Assembly: GCF_000816845.1 (NCBI RefSeq)
Contig: NZ_CP006880.1
Location: 1,550,001-1,614,000, forward strand
Reading direction: 5' to 3'
Source: Rhizobium gallicum bv. gallicum R602sp
GTDB taxonomy: Bacteria; Pseudomonadota; Alphaproteobacteria; Rhizobiales; Rhizobiaceae
DNA: 64,000 bases
Made by a program: the position numbers and the translations under genes. Position 1 is the first letter of the stretch, and the number at the start of each line of letters is the position of its first letter. The notes beneath the pieces were generated by a model. That model was not told the DNA's origin. It did not search any database and saw nothing but the letters and a program-made list of their open reading frames with translations. Shown in pieces: positions 56,097-64,000 of this stretch.

Positions 56097-56843
56097 TCAA
56101 TAGGTGGCACGCCCGCCCGACAGGTCGAATGTCGAGGCTGTGGTAAAGCTGTTTTCCTTAGACACCAGCCAGGCGACCATGGACGCTGCCTCCTCGACCT
56201 TCAAAAAGCGGCCGCGCGGGATGCGCGAGCGCATGTATTCGATGAACTCCGGCGTCAGCTGTTCCAGAATCCGCGTCTGAGCGGTTGCCGGTGTAATGCA
56301 ATTGACGGCGATGTCGTAGCCGGCAAGCTCCTTGCCCAGCGATTTGGTAAGCCCGATGACGCCTGCCTTCGAGGCGGAATAGGCTGCAGCGTTCGGATTG
56401 CCCTCCTTGCCTGCGATCGAGGCGATATTGACGATGCGGCCGTAGTTGCGCGCCTTCATGTCCGGGACCACTGCGCGGTTGACATAGAAGGTGCCGGTGA
56501 GATTGATCGCGATGATCTTCGTCCACATGGCAATGTCATAGGTGTCAACCGGCGCTGCATCTCCGGCGATGCCGGCGGAATTGACGACGATCGAAACCGG
56601 TGGGCCATCGGCGGTAGTGGCGGCATAGGCAGCCTCGACCTCGTCCCAGCGTGAGATATCGGCGACGGCGCTTCGAGTTCCTGCGCCAAGCGCAGCCTCC
56701 GCCTTTTTGAGCAACGGCCCATCCATGTCCCAAAGTGTGACCGCCGCACCGGAGGCAATGAGACGGCTGGCGATTGCAAAACCAATGCCCTGTGCCCCCC
56801 CTGTGACGATCGCATGCTGTCCTTCCAGATCAATCCTGTTCAT
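56097..56843 (-). CDS. Short-chain dehydrogenase/reductase in the acid-sugar import operon
   Basis: A 248-residue SDR of the classical type. The nucleotide motif is TGGAQGIGFAIAS, NSAG is in VVNSAGIAGDA, and the catalytic serine and Tyr/Lys pair are in VNIASIAGKE and AAYSASKAGVIG. It prefers NAD by the acidic residue in TLWDMDG. It closes the long minus-strand unit that starts at the GntR gene near 63.9 kb. Its substrate is unknown; oxidation of a polyol or aldonate delivered by the importer is the natural hypothesis. The ATG at 56843 has GAGAGG upstream. Confidence 0.85.
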   Translation of the reverse strand: MNRIDLEGQHAIVTGGAQGIGFAIASRLIASGAAVTLWDMDGPLLKKAEAALGAGTRSAVADISRWDEVEAAYAATTADGPPVSIVVNSAGIAGDAAPVDTYDIAMWTKIIAINLTGTFYVNRAVVPDMKARNYGRIVNIASIAGKEGNPNAAAYSASKAGVIGLTKSLGKELAGYDIAVNCITPATAQTRILEQLTPEFIEYMRSRIPRGRFLKVEEAASMVAWLVSKENSFTTASTFDLSGGRATY

Positions 56844-56882
56844 CCGCCCCTCTCTCTCACGAACGCTGACAGTCAAATTTCG

Positions 56883-57776
56883 TCATTCCTTCACAGCGCC
56901 GGTCATCGACGAGACATAGTAGTCGACGAAGAATGAATAGAGGATCACGACGGGCAACGAGCCGAACAAAGCCCCGGCCATCAGCGATCCCCATTCGAAC
57001 ACGTCGCCGCGCACCAGCTCGGTCAAAACACCGACAGGAATGGTCTTGTTTTCCGACGACTGAATGAATGTGAGCGCATAGATGAACTCGTTCCACGAGA
57101 GCGTGAAGGCGAAAATGCCGGCTGATATCAACCCGGGCACGGCAAGCGGCAGGATGATCTTCACTAGGATCTGCCAGCGGTTGGCGCCGTCGACCAAGGC
57201 ACTTTCCTCGAGCTCGAAAGGGATCGACCGGAAATAGCCCATCAGCAACCAGGTGCAGAACGGGATGAGGAAGGTCGGATAGGTAAAGATCAGCGCCAGC
57301 CTGGAATCATAGATGCCGAGCTTGAAGACGATGAAGGCCAGCGGGATGAAGAGGATCGATGGCGGCACGAGATAGGCGAGAAAAATAAGGAGCCCGACCG
57401 GGCGCGATCCGGTAAAGCGCACGCGCTCGATTGCGTAAGCGCCGAAAACGGATGCTGCAAGCGACAGCACCGTCGATCCGACCGCAACCAGCATCGTGTT
57501 CCAGAGCCAGCCCGGATAGGAGGTTTCAAGGAACAGATATTTAATGTGGTCCAGCGTCGGCTCGACCACCCAGAAGGGGCTGTAGTTGTTGTAATCGGTC
57601 AGCTGCGAGTTCGGTTTGACGGCGGTGATCGCCATCCAATAGAACGGAAAGAGCAGAACGAAGACGAATACCGCCATCGGCAGATAGAGCATGACGATGC
57701 GCCGTGGCAGGCGATTGAGATAAGTCATCCCCTGGACGTTGTCGGTCAGAACCTGATCGGTAGTGTTGGCGTTCAT
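56883..57776 (-). CDS. CUT1 ABC transporter permease (MalG type), acid-sugar locus
   Basis: A 297-residue inner-membrane permease. The first membrane segment is near residues 30-50 (VMLYLPMAVFVFVLLFPFYW) and the EAA loop is ESALVDGANRWQILVKIILP. The C-terminus FFVDYYVSSMTGAVKE is typical of MalG proteins. The ATG at 57776 is preceded by GGGAGACAATC; the frame is open further upstream inside the neighbouring permease. It pairs with the permease at 57793-58728. Confidence 0.9.
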   Translation of the reverse strand: MNANTTDQVLTDNVQGMTYLNRLPRRIVMLYLPMAVFVFVLLFPFYWMAITAVKPNSQLTDYNNYSPFWVVEPTLDHIKYLFLETSYPGWLWNTMLVAVGSTVLSLAASVFGAYAIERVRFTGSRPVGLLIFLAYLVPPSILFIPLAFIVFKLGIYDSRLALIFTYPTFLIPFCTWLLMGYFRSIPFELEESALVDGANRWQILVKIILPLAVPGLISAGIFAFTLSWNEFIYALTFIQSSENKTIPVGVLTELVRGDVFEWGSLMAGALFGSLPVVILYSFFVDYYVSSMTGAVKE

Positions 57777-57792
57777 GATTGTCTCCCGGCCG

Positions 57793-58728
57793 TTAATCCT
57801 GGCCGCCCTGTTGCCATTTGCGGCGCTGCAGACCGAAGAAGCTGAACATGATGGCGGCAAGCAGGAAGGGGATCATCGCGACCGCAATGGCAGCCCCCTC
57901 GCCCAGCTGGCCGCCCGGAATGCCGCGCTGGAAGGACAGCGTCGCCATCAGGTGCGTCGCATTGACCGGCCCGCCTTTGGTCAGCACATAGATCAGCTGG
58001 AAATCGGTAAAGGTAAAAAGCACCGAAAACGTCATCACGACGGCGATGATCGGCGTCAGCATCGGCAGCGTCACATAGCGGAACCGCTGCCAGCTGGTTG
58101 CACCGTCGAGCGAGGCGGCTTCCTGGAGCGAGGCGGGAATGGTCTGCAGGCCGGCGAGCAGCGAGATGGCGACGAACGGTATACCACGCCAGACATTGGC
58201 GATAATCACCGAGATCCGCGCATTGGTGGGATCGCCGAGAAAATTGATCGGTCCGTCAATCAGCCCCATCTGCATCAGCGACCAGGAAAGGATCGAGAAT
58301 TGGGAATCGTAGATCCACCAGAAGGCCAGCCCCGACAGCACCGTTGGAACGACCCATGGAAGCAGGACGATAGCGCGGAAGAACGACTTGAACGGCAGAT
58401 GCTGATTGAGAAGCAGCGCCAGCCAGAGGCCAAGCACGAATTTTAAGACGGAGGCAACGAACGTATAAAGCAGGGTGTTGAAGACCGAGAGCCAGAAAAC
58501 GGAATCGCTGGCAAGGAACTGATAGTTCTCAAGGCCGATGAAGATACCGTCGCGACCGATCCGGGTGTCGGTGAAGCCGAGCCAGACACCCAGGCCGAGC
58601 GGGTAGGTGAGGAAACATACGAGAAAGATGGCCGCCGGCAGCATGAACAAGAAGCCGAGCATGTTGTTGTTCTGCATGAGCGATGCGACCCGGCCGCGCG
58701 TCGTATCCCCGGATGTCACGGTCGACAT
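57793..58728 (-). CDS. CUT1 ABC transporter permease (MalF type), acid-sugar locus
   Basis: A 311-residue inner-membrane permease. After a cytoplasmic N-terminus the first segment is MLGFLFMLPAAIFLVCFLTY. The EAA loop EAASLDGATSWQRFRYVTLP lies near residue 210. The ATG at 58728 is preceded by AGGAGATAGAATC. It follows the binding-protein gene, from which a hairpin separates it, and precedes the MalG-type gene by 16 bp. Confidence 0.9.
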   Translation of the reverse strand: MSTVTSGDTTRGRVASLMQNNNMLGFLFMLPAAIFLVCFLTYPLGLGVWLGFTDTRIGRDGIFIGLENYQFLASDSVFWLSVFNTLLYTFVASVLKFVLGLWLALLLNQHLPFKSFFRAIVLLPWVVPTVLSGLAFWWIYDSQFSILSWSLMQMGLIDGPINFLGDPTNARISVIIANVWRGIPFVAISLLAGLQTIPASLQEAASLDGATSWQRFRYVTLPMLTPIIAVVMTFSVLFTFTDFQLIYVLTKGGPVNATHLMATLSFQRGIPGGQLGEGAAIAVAMIPFLLAAIMFSFFGLQRRKWQQGGQD

Positions 58729-58755
58729 GATTCTATCTCCTGATGGACAATCGCA

Positions 58756-58775
58756 GCATGCCGTCGCCGGCATGC
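58756..58775. other. Intergenic hairpin after the acid-sugar binding-protein gene
   Basis: GCATGCCG (58756-58763) and CGGCATGC (58768-58775) form a perfect 8-bp stem with a 4-nt loop, between the binding-protein stop and the MalF-type start. There is no T-run. It is analogous in position to the hairpins at 5397-5417 and 44888-44919. Confidence 0.6.
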
Positions 58776-58794
58776 CGCAGACCTTTAAGCGGGC

Positions 58795-60108
58795 TTAAAC
58801 CCGGTAGTAGCGGTTTGCCCGGCGCTCTGCTTCTTTCATCGCGTCTTCCGGCGTCATCTGGCCGGTTACGGCAGCGGCGAACATGTCGACGAGCACATAG
58901 TCGGCCATAGTGCCTGCCGAAGCATAGCCGAGGGGGCCCGCATAACCGTTCGGCCGCAGCGTCTCCGAAGCACGCGCATAGGGCGCATGGATCGGATCGG
59001 ACGTCCAGACGGGATTGTCGGAAAAGGCCTTCAGCGGCTGGCAGCAATAGGCGCTGGAACCTGTAATCCAAGCATTCATCTGGTCGGCTTCCATCATGAA
59101 CTTGATGTAGGCTTTGGCGGCTTCCGGGTACTCGGTATGGCTGAAGAGAAGCAGCGAGCTCGTCTGGTGCAGCTCGACGCTCTTGCCGACCGGACCAATC
59201 GGGAAGTTCGTGGTTCTCATGTCTGCGGCGATTTCAGCAAGCTTTGGATCTTTTTTCGCCGCATAATAGACCGACACGCCGTTTGCGATCAGCGAAACTT
59301 GCCCGGCGAGGAATGCCCGGTTGTTGTTGATGTCCTGCCAGCTTTCCGTGCCCGGGATGAAGGTTGCATAGAGTTCCTTCGCATAGTTGATGGCAGCCAG
59401 CGTTTCGGGGCTGTTGATGGTCACCTTGCCGCTCTCGTCCACCATCTTGCCGCCATGACTCCAAAGCAGCCAATGGGCATAGTTGTTGCCGTCGCCGACC
59501 GCCTTGCCATGCGGGAAGCCGGCAGGCGTGCCCTTGGCCTTCATTGCCTTGCAAAGTTCAAGAAAGCCTGCCGTATCCTTCGGGAATTCGCTGAAGCCGG
59601 CCGCCTTCACATGACTGTCGCGGTAGACGACAGCATTACCGATCGCCGTGAGCGGCATAGCGATGAACTTGTCGTCGCGGGTTGCATAGCCGCGGACACC
59701 ATCATACCAGCCGCCGTACTTGTTGCCGAGATAAGTCGCAAGTTCGGTCAGGTCGACGAGTTTGTCGGGATACTGATGGGCGTCGTCGAACCAGCACATC
59801 ACCATGTCTGGACCGGAGCCGACATTGGCGGCAACGGCAGCCTTCGGACGGATATCTTCCCAGCTTTCCTTGTCGACGCGAACGTCGACGCCGGTCGCCT
59901 CGGTGAACTTCTTGGTGTTGGCAAGCCAGGCATCTTCGTCTCCCTTGACGAAGGGCGTCCAGCGAAGAAGCCTGAGGCTTGCGCCCTCCTCCGGCTTGTA
60001 GCTCGGTTCGGCCTGGGCGAAAGACGGTCGGATCCCGAATGGCGAAAGGCCCGCGATACCGGCCGCGGCCGCCGACGCGGCAAGAAAATCACGTCTTTTG
60101 ATTGTCAT
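58795..60108 (-). CDS. CUT1 ABC transporter binding protein with twin-arginine signal, acid-sugar locus
   Basis: A 437-residue extracellular solute-binding protein. The N-terminus TIKRRDFLAASAAAAGIAGL is a twin-arginine-type signal with cleavage near SFAQAE. The mature part has SLRLLRWTPFVKGDEDAW, GSGPDMVMCWFDDAHQYP, FIAMPLTAIGNAVVYRDS and WLLWSHGGKMVDESGK. Tat export suggests folding in the cytoplasm. The ATG at 60108 follows CAAGGAGGAGTATT. It sits between the ATPase gene and the permeases. The ligand is unknown; the surrounding genes suggest a sugar acid or polyol. Confidence 0.9.
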   Translation of the reverse strand: MTIKRRDFLAASAAAAGIAGLSPFGIRPSFAQAEPSYKPEEGASLRLLRWTPFVKGDEDAWLANTKKFTEATGVDVRVDKESWEDIRPKAAVAANVGSGPDMVMCWFDDAHQYPDKLVDLTELATYLGNKYGGWYDGVRGYATRDDKFIAMPLTAIGNAVVYRDSHVKAAGFSEFPKDTAGFLELCKAMKAKGTPAGFPHGKAVGDGNNYAHWLLWSHGGKMVDESGKVTINSPETLAAINYAKELYATFIPGTESWQDINNNRAFLAGQVSLIANGVSVYYAAKKDPKLAEIAADMRTTNFPIGPVGKSVELHQTSSLLLFSHTEYPEAAKAYIKFMMEADQMNAWITGSSAYCCQPLKAFSDNPVWTSDPIHAPYARASETLRPNGYAGPLGYASAGTMADYVLVDMFAAAVTGQMTPEDAMKEAERRANRYYRV

Positions 60109-60236
60109 AATACTCCTCCTTGAAAAGCGGGAGCGAATTCTCCGGCGTTCACCTTCCCGCTTGGCGAACGACGGCCATCGCATCGGCGGATGAGCAGGGA
60201 AGGCTCCTCTTCTTTCCTGCCTCCACTGAAGCGTTA

Positions 60237-61304
60237 TCAGGCACTCAGTCTCTGCCCGCTTTCGGCATCGAAGAGATGCACATGCGGCGCGTCGATCGAG
60301 ATGCGCAGCGTCTCGCCGGGACGCGCGTTGACGCGTTCGCGGAAGACGCAACTGACATCAGCGCCCCCGAACCTCACGATCAGCTGCGTTTCGTAGCCGG
60401 TCGGCTCGATGACGACGATCTCAGCCGGCAGACCATTGGCATCGAGCAGGATATATTCCGGGCGCAACCCATAGATCAGATCGCGTCCCTTTGCCCCGGC
60501 AGGCGGATTTGCAACCGGCAGGGCCGTTCCGTCCGACGCAATGAACTGGTTGGCGTTGTCCGGATTGAGACGTCCCTTGAACATGTTCATCGCCGGCGAG
60601 CCGATGAAGCCTGCGACAAAGAGGTTCGCCGGATTGTCGTAGAGATCGAGCGGCGCGCCAACCTGTTCCACGACGCCGTCATGCATGACGACGATCTTGT
60701 CGGCCATCGTCATCGCCTCGATCTGATCGTGGGTGACATAGACGGTGGTGGTGCTAAGGCGCTGGTGAAGTTCCTTGATCTCGGCGCGCATGGCAACGCG
60801 GAGTTTGGCGTCGAGGTTGGAGAGCGGTTCGTCGAAGAGGAACACCTGCGGATCGCGAACGATCGCCCGGCCCATGGCGACGCGCTGCCGCTGGCCGCCG
60901 GAAAGCTGGCGTGGATAGCGGTCGAGAAGTTTGGTGAGGCCGAGAATGCCTGCGGCCTTGTCCACGCGTTGGTCCATGTCCGCCTTCGGCGCACGTTTGA
61001 GCATCAGCGAAAACGCCATGTTCTGGGCGACCGTCATGTGCGGATAGAGCGCATAGTTCTGAAAGACCATGGCGATGTCGCGTTCTCCAGGCGCGAGCCC
61101 GTTGACGACGCGGCCGCCGATGCGGATTTCCCCGGCGGATATGTTTTCGAGCCCGGCGAGCATTCTCAAAAGCGTGGATTTTCCGCATCCGGACGGCCCG
61201 ACCAGGATCACGAACTCCCCATCGGCAATCTCGATGTTCACACCCTTGATGACGGGGAAAGCCCCGAATGATTTCCTGACATCGACAAATTCGACAGCTG
61301 CCAT
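60237..61304 (-). CDS. CUT1 ABC transporter ATPase (MalK/UgpC type), acid-sugar locus
   Basis: A 355-residue ATPase of normal length. It has Walker [10 protein letters not shown] near residue 38, signature [15 protein letters not shown], Walker [16 protein letters not shown] and the switch histidine in [17 protein letters not shown] domain follows ([23 protein letters not shown]). The ATG at 61304 follows GGGAGGGAC. It precedes the binding-protein gene by 128 bp, in which no clear motif was found, and follows the short-chain dehydrogenase gene by 106 bp. Confidence 0.93.
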   Translation of the reverse strand: MAAVEFVDVRKSFGAFPVIKGVNIEIADGEFVILVGPSGCGKSTLLRMLAGLENISAGEIRIGGRVVNGLAPGERDIAMVFQNYALYPHMTVAQNMAFSLMLKRAPKADMDQRVDKAAGILGLTKLLDRYPRQLSGGQRQRVAMGRAIVRDPQVFLFDEPLSNLDAKLRVAMRAEIKELHQRLSTTTVYVTHDQIEAMTMADKIVVMHDGVVEQVGAPLDLYDNPANLFVAGFIGSPAMNMFKGRLNPDNANQFIASDGTALPVANPPAGAKGRDLIYGLRPEYILLDANGLPAEIVVIEPTGYETQLIVRFGGADVSCVFRERVNARPGETLRISIDAPHVHLFDAESGQRLSA

Positions 61305-61410
61305 AAAAGTCCCTCCCAGACCAGGTCTTCGCCTTCGGCCTTCATCTGCCCGGCCATCCCTCCTCCAGGATAACACCGCCAGGGCGCAGGCCAATTCAAC
61401 TTCGTTGTGC

Positions 61411-62187
61411 CTATCCCCTTCCCACGAGGGGCATCTTTGTCGCCATCACAGTCATAGTCAGCACGTTTGCCTCCAACGGCAGGCTTGCCATATAGACGAC
61501 GGCGCGGGCGATATGCTCGGACGGGATCGTCGGCTCGCTCGCAATCTCTCCATTCGCCTGCAACACTCCCGAGCTCATCTTCGACGTCATGTCCGTTGCG
61601 GCATTGCCGATGTCGATCTGACCGCAGGCGATATCGTATGGCCGTCCGTCGAGTGCGGCCGATTTCGTCAGGCCGGTGATCGCATGCTTTGTCGCCGTAT
61701 AAGGAGCGGAATTCGGCCTCGGCGTCGTGGCGGAAATTGATCCGTTGTTGATGATGCGGCCGCCGCGCGGCTCCTGCGATTTCATCAACCTGAAAGCCTG
61801 CTGGGTGCATAGAAAGGCGCCGGTGAGGTTGGCCGCAACCACCCCGCTCCACTGATCGAAGCTGACGTCCTCCAGCGGGATCGCCGGAATATTGCTGCCG
61901 GCATTGTTGACGAGAAGGTCGAGCCTGCCGAACTCGCCTTTGATCTGACCAAAAAGGTCTGCCACCTGCTCGGCAAGGCTGATATCGCAAGTCATCGCCC
62001 GGACCGTCCCGCCGGTTTCGGCGCCAAGCTCGGCGGCGGCTTTTTCCAGAACATCGCTCCGGCGGCCGGTAATGACCACGATATAGCCTTCAGCGCTCAA
62101 GGCGCCGGCAATGCTGCGGCCGATGCCGGTGCCTCCGCCGGTGACGAGCGCGATCTTGCCTTTCTGCAGGCTTGCGGATTGCGGCAT
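61411..62187 (-). CDS. Short-chain dehydrogenase/reductase downstream of denD
   Basis: A 258-residue classical SDR. The nucleotide site is [16 protein letters not shown] with a basic VITGRRSDV, which favours NADP. NNAG is in [10 protein letters not shown], the catalytic serine in [11 protein letters not shown] and the Tyr/Lys pair in [12 protein letters not shown]. Its ATG at 62187 comes one base after the denD stop, so the two are translated together. The function is unknown; a second oxidation or reduction linked to erythronate or a precursor is plausible. Confidence 0.84.
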   Translation of the reverse strand: MPQSASLQKGKIALVTGGGTGIGRSIAGALSAEGYIVVITGRRSDVLEKAAAELGAETGGTVRAMTCDISLAEQVADLFGQIKGEFGRLDLLVNNAGSNIPAIPLEDVSFDQWSGVVAANLTGAFLCTQQAFRLMKSQEPRGGRIINNGSISATTPRPNSAPYTATKHAITGLTKSAALDGRPYDIACGQIDIGNAATDMTSKMSSGVLQANGEIASEPTIPSEHIARAVVYMASLPLEANVLTMTVMATKMPLVGRG

Positions 62188-62188
62188 C

Positions 62189-63172
62189 TTAGATTTTACC
62201 CCCAAGTTCGTCGTCTATGTGGATCTTGATGATCTCGTCGAAATTGGCTTCGGCCTTGAAACCGAGCGCGGTGGCGCGCTGCGCATCGAAATCCGTCGCC
62301 CAGCCGGAAACAATCGAACGAATGGCGGGGTCGGCCTCGCGGCGGATGAGCTTGACTGCCTTGTCGCCGGCAACGCGGCGCAGCGCCTCGATCTCTTCGC
62401 CGACGAGCGCGGAAAGACCCGGCATGGTCAGATTGCGGCGCGGCCCGATCGTGCTGGTGTCAATCCGCGCGGCATGGACGAAGAAACCGACCGCCGAACG
62501 GGGGCTTGCAAACCAGTGCCGGACGTTCTCGTCGACGGGGAGCAAGGCCTCCTGACCGACCAGCGGCTCGCGCAGGATATTGGAAAAAAAGCCGGAGGCC
62601 GCCTTGTTGGGTTTGCCGGGGCGAATGCAGATCGTCGGGAGGCGGATGCCGATGCCGTCGAAAATGCCACGCCGTGAATAATCTGCCAACAGCAGCTCGC
62701 AGATTGCCTTCTGCGTACCGTAGCTCGTCAGCGGCGTCGTGAAGAAATCATCTCTGATCTTCTCCGGGAAAGGCTGGCCGAAGACGGCGATGGATGACGC
62801 AAAGATCAGGCGCGGGGTGTAAGGCTCTTTGTGGCCTTCGAACCGGATCGCCTCAAAGAGCGAGCGCGTGCCGTCGAGATTGACGCGGTAGCCTTTTTCG
62901 AAATCCGCCTCGGCCTCGCCGGACACGATCGCCGCGAGATGGAAGATCAGATCCGGTCGCAAGGAGGCAAGCGTGGCTGCAGCGCTGGCATCCGACAGAT
63001 CAAGCGCCAACGCGTTAGAAACGGAGGCAAATGCGGCAGGCACCGGCGGTGCAACGACATCGACGAGCGTGAGCCTGTCGATGCTGCGGCCGAGCGCTTC
63101 GGCGTCGGAGCCGAGCTTTTCCACCAGTTTGCGTCCGATCATGCCGGCTGCGCCGATAACCATCACATGCAT
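62189..63172 (-). CDS. denD: D-erythronate dehydrogenase-like NAD-dependent epimerase/dehydrogenase
   Basis: A 327-residue extended SDR. The Rossmann motif is [18 protein letters not shown] near the N-terminus. [19 protein letters not shown] and [17 protein letters not shown] follow, then the Tyr/Lys pair in [15 protein letters not shown] and [20 protein letters not shown]. The pattern matches DenD, which oxidises D-erythronate to 2-oxo-tetronate and feeds OtnI/OtnK/OtnC. Those enzymes are encoded 10 kb away in this window. The ATG at 63172 has GAGGAG ten bases upstream; a TTG at 63181 is too close to it. Confidence 0.85.
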   Translation of the reverse strand: MHVMVIGAAGMIGRKLVEKLGSDAEALGRSIDRLTLVDVVAPPVPAAFASVSNALALDLSDASAAATLASLRPDLIFHLAAIVSGEAEADFEKGYRVNLDGTRSLFEAIRFEGHKEPYTPRLIFASSIAVFGQPFPEKIRDDFFTTPLTSYGTQKAICELLLADYSRRGIFDGIGIRLPTICIRPGKPNKAASGFFSNILREPLVGQEALLPVDENVRHWFASPRSAVGFFVHAARIDTSTIGPRRNLTMPGLSALVGEEIEALRRVAGDKAVKLIRREADPAIRSIVSGWATDFDAQRATALGFKAEANFDEIIKIHIDDELGGKI

Positions 63173-63201
63173 CTCAGGCAAATCTCCTCATGCTGTTCGG
63201 C

Positions 63202-63945
63202 TCACGCCGGACCGCCGGCGCTCAAAAGAGCCCTGGTCGTTTCGTAAATGCGCGTCAGATGATGGCGAAATGCGGCGATCACGGCGTCCCGGTCATGCCG
63301 CTCAAGAGCCTCGGCAATAGCAACGTGATCGGCGTAGCTGGCCTTGATGGCGCCCGGCTTGGACATGGCGTTGCGTCGGTAGTCCATCATGTAGGTGTAT
63401 AGATCGGTGACGAAGTCGGCGAGCAGCGGATTTCCGCAGGCGCGATAGATTGCGACGTGGAATTCACGGTCACAGATGAGAAAGCGCATTGCATCGTCTC
63501 CACCCAGACGCTGCGCTTCGATGAGGCCCTGCAGCTTTGTCAGTGTTTCTGCGTCTATCCTGTCGGCGGCATCGCCGACGACCTTGAGTTCGATATGCAG
63601 GCGCGCCGCATGGACCGATTCCAAATCGTAGCTGTCAATGGCGTTTGGGGATGCGATGGTGACGGTGATGTGGCTGAGATCGACCTTGCCGACGCGACTG
63701 CGGCTGCCATGTGAGACTTCGATGATGCCTTGGGCGGCAAGCATCTGGATTGCGCCGCGCACAGTTTCCCGGCTAACATGAAGAACATTGGCAAGCTCGC
63801 GCTCACCCGGCAGCTCGTCGCCCGGCCGAAGCATGTTCGTGGCAATCAGGACCATCAGCTTTTCAGCAATGACGTCGCGCGCCGTCTGGCGGGCGAGACT
63901 TCGCCCGACATTCGGTACCTGCGTCAAGATCGGGCTCTCGTCCAT
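63202..63945 (-). CDS. GntR-family regulator, FadR/FCD subfamily, acid-sugar locus
   Basis: A 247-residue regulator. The winged HTH is at about residues 22-90 (RPGDELPGERELANVLHVSR and IQMLAAQGIIEVSHGS). The helical FCD domain has REFHVAIYRACGNPLLADFV and AFRHHLTRIYETTRAL with metal-site histidines. Such regulators sense sugar acids and related small acids. It is the first gene of the minus-strand unit with denD, an SDR, the CUT1 importer and a second SDR. A compound dyad at 63959-63987 directly upstream suggests autoregulation of the whole unit. Confidence 0.9.
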   Translation of the reverse strand: MDESPILTQVPNVGRSLARQTARDVIAEKLMVLIATNMLRPGDELPGERELANVLHVSRETVRGAIQMLAAQGIIEVSHGSRSRVGKVDLSHITVTIASPNAIDSYDLESVHAARLHIELKVVGDAADRIDAETLTKLQGLIEAQRLGGDDAMRFLICDREFHVAIYRACGNPLLADFVTDLYTYMMDYRRNAMSKPGAIKASYADHVAIAEALERHDRDAVIAAFRHHLTRIYETTRALLSAGGPA

Positions 63946-63958
63946 TCCCCGTCACTCA

Positions 63959-63987
63959 CTGATCCACTGGTTGGTCCACCAGATCAG
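63959..63987. promoter_or_regulatory. Compound dyad upstream of the GntR gene, putative operator
   Basis: Outer arms CTGATC (63959-63964) and GATCAG (63982-63987) and inner arms CTGGT (63967-63971) and ACCAG (63978-63982) are perfect complements. The right part contains TGGTCCACCA (63972-63981), a TGGT-N2-ACCA pattern typical for FadR/FCD GntR regulators. It ends 14 bp before the regulator's ATG. Confidence 0.55.
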
Positions 63988-64000
63988 TTGAGTAAAGGTT

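Noticed and set aside
58987..61271. Two plus-strand frames of about 380 codons antisense to the binding-protein and ATPase genes
   Set aside because: Both are opposite strongly identified ABC genes and show no own start signal or family motif.

Overview
The window looks like a stretch of a large accessory replicon (plasmid or chromid) of a Rhizobium-type alphaproteobacterium. The evidence is the DctA/DctBD arrangement with a sigma-54 promoter, a BioR-controlled bioBFDAZ operon with BioZ, a panCB pair, a rhizobial-style hydroxamate siderophore importer, and the density of ABC importers with small catabolic operons. GC content is high and even. No rRNA, tRNA, CRISPR array, replication gene or complete insertion sequence was seen. 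The replicon type is an inference; the gene content is read from the sequence.

Layout. 1-307: end of a uroporphyrinogen-III methyltransferase gene. 0.55-8.1 kb: LacI repressor divergent from a cytoplasmic GH78 alpha-L-rhamnosidase and a CUT1 sugar importer (binding protein, two permeases, ATPase), with a perfect 30-bp dyad operator. 8.15-16.1 kb: an oligopeptide-type ABC importer divergent from a GntR regulator, mannonate dehydratase (uxuA) and 5-dehydro-4-deoxyglucarate dehydratase (kdgD). 16.1-21.3 kb: a strong hairpin, a decayed glycosidase fragment, then dctA divergent from dctBD with a textbook sigma-54 promoter and two DctD-type enhancer sites. 21.9-26.6 kb: a CUT2 importer with two permeases and an ATPase whose second domain is unusual. 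26.6-32.5 kb: bioBFDAZ with 4-bp overlaps at every junction, and bioR. 32.5-40.4 kb: a peptide/lipid exporter divergent from a FhuC/TonB receptor/FhuD/FhuB siderophore uptake set. 40.4-47.2 kb: ribitol catabolism (RbtD, RbtK), its ABC importer and an AraC regulator. 47.4-50.1 kb: a DUF899 protein and panC-panB. 50.2-63.9 kb: a large four-carbon acid-sugar (threonate/erythronate) locus.

How the genes work together. Most blocks are self-contained import-plus-catabolism units with a local regulator: rhamnosides, uronic/aldaric acids, C4-dicarboxylates, an unknown sugar, ribitol, and C4 sugar acids. The last block holds every step from threonate/erythronate to dihydroxyacetone phosphate (LtnD- and DenD-type dehydrogenases, OtnI isomerase, OtnK kinase, OtnC decarboxylase). 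It also has a CUT1 importer, two short-chain dehydrogenases and two regulators. The biotin and pantothenate genes add vitamin autonomy, as expected for a plant-associated bacterium.

The most interesting points are: a BioR-type box inside the bioB coding sequence in addition to the two promoter boxes; the co-location of denD with an otherwise unassigned CUT1 importer; the biochemical mismatch of uxuA beside kdgD; and several strong, unassigned dyads in promoter regions (35276-35300, 46061-46088, 50095-50122, 63959-63987).
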